The notes under the pieces: generated by a model
Told to the model about the DNA's origin: nothing
Seen by the model: only the letters and a program-made list of their open reading frames with translations
Database searches by the model: none
Program-made: the position numbers and the translations under genes
Source of the DNA: JANXLS01 sp038227045
Lineage (GTDB): Bacteria; Planctomycetota; SZUA-567; H5-PLA8
Direction of reading: 5' to 3'
Length of the DNA stretch: 32,840 nucleotides
Assembly: GCA_038227045.1 (NCBI GenBank)
Contig: JBBRQD010000061.1
Span: 1 to 32,840, forward strand
In this document: piece by piece, positions 25,388-32,840 of the stretch
Layout of the letters: every line of letters starts with the position of its first letter
Numbering within the stretch: position 1 is the stretch's first letter

Positions 25388-25840
25388 CTAGTCCCACAAA
25401 TAACGTTCATCGATCTCAATGTTATAGGCGGTCAAGAGCTTCCTCAATTCATCCTGAAACGATATCGACTTATGACGTTCCTTTTGATCGAGAATATAAT
25501 GTGTCACTTGTTCCACTCCGGATTCGCCAATTGAAAACGCACCGTATCCACTCTGCCAATTAAACAATGAATTCGCTGTCCCTTGCTTTTTCATCCACGA
25601 GGAAGAATTGGCTTTAACTTTTTGAATAACGTCGACAAGAGTTGTCTTCTTCGACAATCTAAATAGAGCGTGAACATGATCGGCGACACCACCAATTTGA
25701 ATGGCGTGAGAATCCAATTCGCTAAAAATACCCGCCATGTATGCGTACAAATGCGGTTGAACGGCGGTATCAATGAATGGAGTACGATTCTTCGTACTGA
25801 ACACGGTATGTACCCATATTTTAACGAGTGATTGAGACAC
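25388..25840 (-). CDS. tnpA: IS200/IS605-like Y1 (HUH) transposase, TnpA_REP type
   Basis: The 150-residue product is a single-domain HUH tyrosine transposase. The metal-binding pair is H55/H57 in ADHVHALF, and Y115 in VTHYILDQKERH is the likely catalytic tyrosine. The context WQSGYGAFSI and the ending ERYLWD fit the IS200-like subgroup often linked to REP elements. I chose the GTG at 25840 because AAAGGAG stands 5 bases before it and the product then starts MSQSLVKIWVHTVFSTKNR; the open frame continues 22 codons further through the right-hand repeat. There is no tnpB partner. The frame is intact and the active-site residues are present, so the protein may be functional. Confidence 0.92.
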   Translation of the reverse strand: MSQSLVKIWVHTVFSTKNRTPFIDTAVQPHLYAYMAGIFSELDSHAIQIGGVADHVHALFRLSKKTTLVDVIQKVKANSSSWMKKQGTANSLFNWQSGYGAFSIGESGVEQVTHYILDQKERHKSISFQDELRKLLTAYNIEIDERYLWD

Positions 25841-25850
25841 GTGCGCTCCT

Positions 25851-25871
25851 TTGTGCCGTCCTTTCAGGACT
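25851..25871 (-). repeat. right 21-bp inverted repeat of the REPtron
   Basis: Exact reverse complement of 25359-25379. Its inner edge overlaps the ribosome binding site of the transposase gene (AAAGGAG at 25846-25852), so folding of this hairpin could influence transposase translation. Confidence 0.9.
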
Positions 25872-25891
25872 GGGTTTTGTCTCCGCGATTT

Positions 25892-25940
25892 GGACCCGGC
25901 ACTCACGTGCCGGGCTGGTATGTATCGCCCTTGCAGGGCG
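25892..25940 (-). repeat. full REP-like unit right of the transposase
   Basis: Read on the minus strand it repeats left unit 2: a CGCCC..GGGCG stem in place of GTCCC..GGGAC, then cgatacataccagccc and the CGGCAC..GTGCCG stem. The first stem has changed on both sides, so pairing is kept. Confidence 0.88.
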
Positions 25941-25958
25941 AATTAAATACACCCGCAA

Positions 25959-28439
<2,481 letters not shown>

Positions 28440-28562
28440 CGTGCGCGCTCCTGTTTCATTGAGGATGGAATGCGGTGAGAGTGTAAATGCCATGCGGCAG
28501 CATGACACGTACCTTACCCGTCGAACGAATTCTTAAAAGCCGAAAAGAAGCTTATCTTGCCC

Positions 28563-28594
28563 CGGCGCGCATGAGGGTATGCGCCGTTTTGTTT
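28563..28594 (+). terminator. terminator-like hairpin in the kinase-transporter gap
   Basis: CGGCGC and AT (with two bulged bases) pair with ATGCGCCG across a short loop, and TTTTGTTT follows. It points in the plus direction, yet the only plus-strand gene nearby starts downstream at 28648, so it could be a leader attenuator or a chance hairpin. Confidence 0.3.
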
Positions 28595-28647
28595 ACCATT
28601 ATTCTGAGCGGTGAGAGGTTCGAGCACGGCGAGACGGGGTATAACGT

Positions 28648-29718
28648 ATGAGTGTTTTTAAATTGACATTGCTTGAGATGTCCCGTTTCCCTTGTTTGCT
28701 TGAGCTAACGAAGCCTATGCGAAAAGCGGCGTTGATGTTGGTGCTGTGTTGCCTGCTGTGGGGCTATTCGTTTCCCGTCATGCAACTGTCCATGGACATG
28801 CTGGGAAAGCGTTTCGCGGAAGCAGGCGGCCTTCCGGTTCAGGCGGAACCCCTGCACGAACTCGGCTTGACCGCTGCGTTTCTCGGCTGGCGCTTTGGTC
28901 TTGCCGCTCTGGCGACCGCGTTGCTTTGGGGATCGGCGCGCAGCGGGTTCAAGCGGGTGGAGATCCGCAGCGGCTTTTTTCTGGGGCTGATCTTTGCGGT
29001 GGGAATGATCTGCCAGTTGGCGGGCCTCCGTTACACGCTGCCGTCGGTGTCGAGTTTCATCACAAGCTTAACCGTCGTCTTCACCCCACTGGCGCAGGCG
29101 TTGATTTTTCGCCGCAGCGTCGGGGCGTGGACATGGCTGGGCGTGGCGCTGGCGTTGGGAGGCATGACGGTGCTCTCGCAACCCAATCCCGGAGCATGCC
29201 TCGATTGCCGCATCCTGCCGGTCCCGCCAATTCCATATTTAGGCGAAGCATTGACGACGCTGGGCGCGGTGTTTTTCACGGCGCTCATCCTGGGACTCGA
29301 CCGGCTCGGTTCGCGCTGCGACCCCGCACGCCTGTCGCTGGCGATGTTTTGTTCGTCGGCGGTGTGCACCTCATTAATAGGATGGCTGCTGTGCGGTTCG
29401 GCGCTTTATCGCACGGAAGTGGTCGGCGTGCTGGCGCACGATTTTCGATTCGTTGAACTGCTCTTGACGCTGACGCTGTTCAGCTCGGTGCTGGCGATTC
29501 ATTTAATGTACCGCTATCAGCAATTTGTCTCGCCCGCCGTCGCTAGCGTGATTTATGCAACCGAGTCCGTATTCGCGACGCTCTTCTCGCTGATTTTCGG
29601 CACGGAGCGCTTGACCGTAAACACGGTCGTGGGCGGAACGCTGATTCTGGCGGCATTCGCACTGGTGACGCTGCCGCGCAGTGCGGATTCGGTTGAAGGT
29701 TTAAATGTTGAAGGTTGA
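28648..29718 (+). CDS. DMT-superfamily (EamA-type) transporter
   Basis: The 356-residue protein has about ten hydrophobic segments in two EamA-like halves, as in drug/metabolite transporters that export amino acids, nucleotides-derived compounds or other small solutes. The first half contains LLWGYSFPVMQ and SSFITSLTVVFTPL, and the second ends with YATESVFATLFSLIFGTERL, both typical. The start is uncertain: the ATG at 28648 lies after a GGGG-rich stretch, while in-frame ATGs at 28678 and 28717 are alternatives. The last of these begins just before the first membrane helix and gives a more usual N-terminus. The substrate cannot be inferred. The 3' end overlaps one arm of an inverted repeat. 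Confidence 0.85.
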   Translation: MSVFKLTLLEMSRFPCLLELTKPMRKAALMLVLCCLLWGYSFPVMQLSMDMLGKRFAEAGGLPVQAEPLHELGLTAAFLGWRFGLAALATALLWGSARSGFKRVEIRSGFFLGLIFAVGMICQLAGLRYTLPSVSSFITSLTVVFTPLAQALIFRRSVGAWTWLGVALALGGMTVLSQPNPGACLDCRILPVPPIPYLGEALTTLGAVFFTALILGLDRLGSRCDPARLSLAMFCSSAVCTSLIGWLLCGSALYRTEVVGVLAHDFRFVELLLTLTLFSSVLAIHLMYRYQQFVSPAVASVIYATESVFATLFSLIFGTERLTVNTVVGGTLILAAFALVTLPRSADSVEGLNVEG

Positions 29719-29777
29719 AAGTTAAGATTTGAGATTCAAGGTTTCTGTTTAACTTTTAACCTTTCACATTCAAACCT
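29697..29777. repeat. AT-rich imperfect inverted repeat after the transporter gene
   Basis: The 27-base arms at 29697-29723 and 29751-29777 pair with about four mismatches. The left arm overlaps the last codons and stop (29716-29718) of the transporter gene. No strong T-run follows, but a long stem here could end or protect the transcript. Low-complexity repeats of gttgaaggtt type are visible in the arm. Confidence 0.55.
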
Positions 29778-29867
29778 ACAACCATTCATTCGCGAGATTA
29801 GACAAATCCGCGCGACGCATTACGATACCCGTCCTGATAAATAGATTAACGGCACAGAGGAATTCGC

Positions 29868-31406
29868 GTGATGGTTGAGAGCAGAGAGCGTCCGGAGTGG
29901 CTTCGCAGCGGTCGGGTGAATTACGTCGAATTGCCAGAGCCTCCAAATGTCCAGCGTTATATGGGCGGACAGCGGGCGGACGTCGAAGAGACCTACGAGG
30001 CAAGCCTGGGGCGCGACGCGTTGGCGCGGCTCAAGGCGGACGGCGCGGAACTTGTGTCGGTTCGTTTTTTCTCCGGTTTCGGGCTGGAATTCGAAGCCGC
30101 CGAATTGGAACGCGGACGCGAATTCGTGGCGCGCGCGCACGACGCCGGCTTGAAAGCGGCCGCGCGCATCTCCATCGGCTGGTGCGTTCCCGAAACGCTG
30201 ATCCAGGAAGAGCCGGATTCGCAGAACTGGATGCAGCTCACCCACGACGGCAAATCCGTCTGGGGTACGCAGAGTTTCCAATGCCGTCCGTGTTACAATT
30301 CCGAAGGCTGGCTGCGCTATGTCGAAAAAGCCGCGAGTCTGGCGTCGGAAGCCGGCGCGGATTTGATTTTCTTCGACGGCGCAGGCTACAGCCCAACGGT
30401 GCGCGCCTGCCACTGCCCGCTCTGCGTCGCCTCGTTCCGCGATTTTTTGAGAAGCAAATACGGCGGACAGGAAGATGCCTCGCGCGCTGCGGGACTTGAA
30501 CGGTTCGGACACAATTCGTTCATTCACGTGCGGCCGCCGGTTGAATCGGTCTCCTGTCAGGTCACAGCGCCGCACCAACAGGAATGGGTGCTGTTCAAGA
30601 TTCGCACCGTGACCGACGCGCTGGCTCGCGTGGCCCGATTTGTGCGCCGGCGCAACCCGCTCTGCGCCGTCGGAGCGGAAGTGTTCGACACCTTTTTCGC
30701 GGCCGGTTCGGAGTATCTTTTCGGCATCGATCCGTCGCAGTGGCTCCCGCTGCTGGACGCCGCATTCATGCGCGAGCCGCGGATTGCAGTGCCGGACGAT
30801 TGGACCGAAGGCGACCGCGCGCAGCGCGCCATCAACACGAACTTGAGCGCCAAAGTATCGCGCGCATTCGGTGCCGAGCTCCTCGACATGCTCCAGCCGC
30901 CCGCTCCGGAATCGGCCGAACCCCCGCGCATGGCAATTTTTCACGATGTCCCGAGCGCGACGTTCAGCAGTTCCGCCGCGGACAGCAGGCACGAATTGGA
31001 GACGCGCTTGATGGTGCGCGGCGTGGCCTTCGACGTACTGCACGCCGGCAATCTGGAACGCCTCAAAAATTATACCTGTACGGTGCTGGCGAATTGCGAA
31101 TGCCTGTCGGACGAACTGGCGCACACCTTCGAAGACTACGCCCACGAAGGCGGAAATCTGATCGTCACCGAGGACACCGGCCGCCGCGACACATGGCGCC
31201 GCATCCGCCCGCAGAACGCACTCGCGCAATCAATCGGCCCTGACCCAACGGTGAAAATGTTCAAACAATACGGCCAGGGCCGCGTCGCCTATTTGCAGCG
31301 CGCCGTCGAAGATTTGAGCGACTTCGAAGAAGCGGTCAAATGGCTGATGGGGGAGAACATTGTTGCGACGGATGAGAAGAAAGATGCGGAGGATCAAAGA
31401 AAATAG
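29868..31406 (+). CDS. cytoplasmic glycosidase-like TIM-barrel protein
   Basis: The start is GTG at 29868 or ATG at 29871, with AGAGG 7-10 bases upstream, giving 511-512 residues and no signal peptide. The first two thirds look like a (beta/alpha)8 hydrolase: VSVRFFSGFGLEFE, AHDAGLKAAARISIGW, ADLIFFDGAGYSPTVRACHCPLC and FRDFLRSKYGG. The cysteine cluster followed by F..FL is a pattern I associate with glycosidase-like proteins of Planctomycetes, Lentisphaerae and relatives. The last third (RHELETRLMVRGVAFDVLHAG through GGNLIVTEDTG) resembles the class I glutaminase-like trimerisation domain of GH42 enzymes. Catalytic residues cannot be assigned; D in FFDGAG is a candidate. The substrate is unknown. 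Confidence 0.75.
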   Translation: MMVESRERPEWLRSGRVNYVELPEPPNVQRYMGGQRADVEETYEASLGRDALARLKADGAELVSVRFFSGFGLEFEAAELERGREFVARAHDAGLKAAARISIGWCVPETLIQEEPDSQNWMQLTHDGKSVWGTQSFQCRPCYNSEGWLRYVEKAASLASEAGADLIFFDGAGYSPTVRACHCPLCVASFRDFLRSKYGGQEDASRAAGLERFGHNSFIHVRPPVESVSCQVTAPHQQEWVLFKIRTVTDALARVARFVRRRNPLCAVGAEVFDTFFAAGSEYLFGIDPSQWLPLLDAAFMREPRIAVPDDWTEGDRAQRAINTNLSAKVSRAFGAELLDMLQPPAPESAEPPRMAIFHDVPSATFSSSAADSRHELETRLMVRGVAFDVLHAGNLERLKNYTCTVLANCECLSDELAHTFEDYAHEGGNLIVTEDTGRRDTWRRIRPQNALAQSIGPDPTVKMFKQYGQGRVAYLQRAVEDLSDFEEAVKWLMGENIVATDEKKDAEDQRK

Positions 31407-31475
31407 GGCGGATTGAGACGTTGCGCCAAGCATTTCTGCGCTTGCCCTGAAATTCACCAACGGTAATCTTCTGGT

Positions 31476-31676
31476 ATGAGCAACGTGTCTGAAATTGAAA
31501 GCGCCGTCCAGAATCTCTCTCGCAGCGATTTGACCGCGTTTCGCGACTGGTTTCTCCACTTTGACGCCGCCGCGTGGGATAAACAGTTCGAGGAGGATGT
31601 CGCGGCCGGACGCCTCGATGCTCTCGCGGATGAGGCGATCCGCGACCTGCGCGAAGGACGCTGCACAGACTTGTGA
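31476..31676 (+). CDS. putative antitoxin of a RelE/ParE-type module
   Basis: This is a 66-residue, acidic, helical protein (SDLTAFRDWFLHFDAAAWDKQFEEDVAAGRLDAL is its central region, seen as LTAFRDWF then DAAAWD). It sits directly before a RelE/ParE-like toxin gene with a 4-base GTGA overlap, the usual antitoxin-first order. No DNA-binding motif is obvious in so short a protein. It should neutralise the downstream toxin by direct binding. The family is recognised mainly from context and from the recurring AAWDxxIExD-like pattern of such antitoxins. Confidence 0.72.
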   Translation: MSNVSEIESAVQNLSRSDLTAFRDWFLHFDAAAWDKQFEEDVAAGRLDALADEAIRDLREGRCTDL

Positions 31677-31936
31677 AGCACATCGCGAACCCAAAGTTCT
31701 GGAAGTTCTACGAGCAGCTTCCCAAAGAAATTCAGAAGCTCGCCGATGAGAATTTCGAGCTGTTAAAGTGCGATCCGCGGCATCCATCGCTTCATTTCAA
31801 AAAAGTAGGGCGGATGTGCTCTGCCCGCGTTGGAATCCACTATCGGGCGGCTGCAGTGGAAACCGATGCTGGCATCGTCTGGTTTTGGATCGGGCATCAT
31901 AGCGAATACGACCGGCTTATTGGCCGTTTCAAATGA
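31673..31936 (+). CDS. RelE/ParE-family toxin
   Basis: The 87-residue basic protein starts at a GTG that overlaps the antitoxin stop. Family-like features are NPKFWKFYEQLPKEIQKLADENFELL at the N-terminus (two helices), HPSLHFKKVG, VGIHYRAAAVE and WFWIGHHSEYDRLI near the end. In the RelE branch such proteins cut mRNA at the ribosome; in the ParE branch they poison gyrase. The sequence alone does not decide between them. The frame is complete, so the pair may be active. Confidence 0.82.
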   Translation: MKHIANPKFWKFYEQLPKEIQKLADENFELLKCDPRHPSLHFKKVGRMCSARVGIHYRAAAVETDAGIVWFWIGHHSEYDRLIGRFK

Positions 31937-31970
31937 GAAATGAAATGAAAAATCAACCAAGGATTTCGCC

Positions 31971-32498
31971 ATGACCGATTTCGCCGAAGCCTACGCCATC
32001 GTGGACAAGTATGTGGAGGAGCACTACGGCATTGTCTCCACGATCACCGACGTGCTCGACCCCAATACCGGCGACTTCAACGGAAGCTGGATCAAAATAG
32101 ATTACCAATTGGAAGCCGAGCCGTCGTTATTCGTGCTGCTGCACCTGTTCGGACACACAGTCCAGTGGAACGTCTCCGAAGAGTTTCGCGCGCTCGGACA
32201 GGAGACAACCGAACACGCCACCGATGAGCAGCTCAAGCTCATTTACGCTTACGAGAAGCAAGCGACACAGTTCAGTCTACAACTCCTGCACGAATGCGGC
32301 ATTTACGATCTGGATCGCTGGGTTTCCGACTGGTGGGGCGCCGACTGGCGCTGGTTGAAGCATTTCTACACGACCGGCGAAAAGCTCAATCAGCGCGACG
32401 TCATGGCCTGGATCAAACCCGGCGAAGCGGAATTGCTGACCCCGCTCCCCATCCCCGAATTCTCGCCAAAGGGTTTCGTGTCGCGCTGGTCGTTTTGA
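31971..32498 (+). CDS. IrrE/ImmA-like protein lacking the catalytic glutamate
   Basis: The 175-residue protein begins 34 bases after the toxin gene. It has the layout of an M78 (ImmA/IrrE) zinc peptidase: a beta segment GSWIKIDYQL, then LLHLFGHTVQW in the place of HExxH, then YEKQATQFSLQLL, like the downstream E..A..FA..LL helix. H58, H62 and E95 could bind zinc, but the catalytic Glu after the first His is Leu (L59). It may therefore be a non-catalytic zinc-binding or regulatory relative. There is no signal peptide or membrane helix. A role linked to the neighbouring toxin pair is possible, since M78 proteins often regulate toxin or phage genes. Confidence 0.6.
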   Translation: MTDFAEAYAIVDKYVEEHYGIVSTITDVLDPNTGDFNGSWIKIDYQLEAEPSLFVLLHLFGHTVQWNVSEEFRALGQETTEHATDEQLKLIYAYEKQATQFSLQLLHECGIYDLDRWVSDWWGADWRWLKHFYTTGEKLNQRDVMAWIKPGEAELLTPLPIPEFSPKGFVSRWSF

Positions 32499-32558
32499 AT
32501 CGGGACGACGAAATCGGGATACGCAAGAAGCGCAAGACAAGTTCTTGTAATTTTAGTT

Positions 32559-32750
32559 TCACTTCTTGGGAAGTGAGCCCAAATATCCGACGCCTTTCCC
32601 AAGCTTTAGTTCGTCAAGGATTGTCGGGTTTATACTCCACGCCTCAGCCAGCATCATGACGTCTTCTTCCGAAGGAAAATTAGATTCATCGAAGACAAGT
32701 CCTATTGATTCCAGCCTTGCCAAAGTAGACGACAGTAACAGCCGATACAT
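32559..32750 (-). CDS. short hypothetical frame in low-GC DNA, possibly a gene remnant
   Basis: A 63-residue frame with an ATG at 32750. The translation (ending LDELKLGKGVGYLGSLPKK) has ordinary protein composition and codon use richer in A/T than the surrounding genes. I do not recognise it. It may be a real small protein or the tail of a gene broken by the insertion sequence that begins next to it. The opposite strand has an overlapping 70-residue frame that looks like its shadow. Confidence 0.3.
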   Translation of the reverse strand: MYRLLLSSTLARLESIGLVFDESNFPSEEDVMMLAEAWSINPTILDELKLGKGVGYLGSLPKK

Positions 32751-32755
32751 AGTAC

Positions 32756-32840
32756 ATGAGACCTATCGGAAGCGCTGAAGAACTTGAACGCCGCCGCCGC
32801 CAAGCCGTTGAGGCAGTCAAACGCGGCGAAAAACAAGCTA
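32756..32840 (+). CDS. IS630-type transposase, 5' end only (cut by window edge)
   Basis: The ATG at 32756 opens a frame that runs off the window after 28 codons. The peptide begins MRPIGSAEELERRRRQAVEA, a start I associate with the helix-turn-helix N-terminus of IS630-family transposases common in Planctomycetes and Acidobacteria. Without the DDE domain the call rests on this short match. If right, an insertion sequence lies at and beyond the right edge, and its terminal repeat should be in about 32500-32755. Confidence 0.45.
   Translation, partial: MRPIGSAEELERRRRQAVEAVKRGEKQA

Larger units (their letters stand above)
25223..25940. mobile_element. REPtron: Y1 transposase gene enclosed by inverted REP-like palindromes
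   Basis: Two full REP-like units and one half unit lie left of the transposase gene, and one half unit and one full unit lie right of it in reverse orientation. The half units are perfect 21-bp inverted repeats, and the full units share a 37-base stretch with one mismatch. The whole block fills the space between two convergent genes, ending 18 bases from the kinase gene stop. Base composition is lower in GC than both sides. Confidence 0.85.

Noticed and set aside
29820..31229. 469-codon open frame antisense to the glycosidase-like gene
   Set aside because: Shadow composition; the plus-strand gene has a ribosome binding site and fold-like motifs.

Overview
This 32.8 kb stretch comes from a GC-rich, densely coding bacterial chromosome. 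Several traits fit the PVC/Planctomycetes-like group or nearby candidate phyla (Hydrogenedentota or Sumerlaeota types): a Ser/Thr kinase with a DWG motif fused to a formylglycine-generating-enzyme-like domain, a secreted DUF5722-type protein, an MJ0042-like zinc-ribbon membrane protein, and many TTG/GTG starts. This placement is inference; there is no rRNA in the window and no database search was possible. No tRNA, rRNA or CRISPR array was seen.

Layout. 1-2958 (+): a repeat-bearing leader, then leuC and leuD (isopropylmalate isomerase, leucine synthesis) and a small zinc-ribbon membrane protein. 3089-5764 (+): a large secreted esterase. 5851-12853 (+): a tight five-gene run (71-aa unknown, ArnT/PMT-type glycosyltransferase, LarE sulfur transferase, TatC with a long proline-rich N-terminus, HEAT-like repeat protein), followed by a lone MshEN-like domain. 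13193-16477 (-): a DinG/XPD-type helicase. 16615-17289 (+): a small secreted protein that converges on obg (-). 18756-23696 (-): nadV (nicotinamide phosphoribosyltransferase), a BMP-type solute-binding protein, rsmA/ksgA and citrate synthase. 23880-25199 (+): a secreted DUF5722-type protein. 25223-25940: an IS200-like Y1 transposase enclosed by inverted REP-like palindromes (a REPtron). 25959-28439 (-): the kinase-FGE fusion. 28648-31406 (+): a DMT/EamA transporter and a cytoplasmic glycosidase-like TIM-barrel protein. 31476-32840: a RelE/ParE-type toxin-antitoxin pair, an IrrE-like protein without its catalytic Glu, a low-GC stretch, and the first codons of an IS630-type transposase cut by the window edge.

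Most genes are housekeeping or metabolic. The unusual layer is repetitive DNA: (i) the REPtron; (ii) a second REP-like family, two copies of which form 51-bp perfect direct repeats bracketing nadV, with a divergent third copy before leuC; (iii) two octamer-period repeat families, one of which lies inside two genes and supplies a signal-peptide core in one and a polar linker in the other; (iv) a 24-bp-arm palindrome between two convergent genes. Functional links are clear only for leuC-leuD, the toxin-antitoxin pair and the short-spaced gltA-rsmA and tatC-HEAT pairs. A link between nadV and the neighbouring solute-binding protein is a hypothesis.
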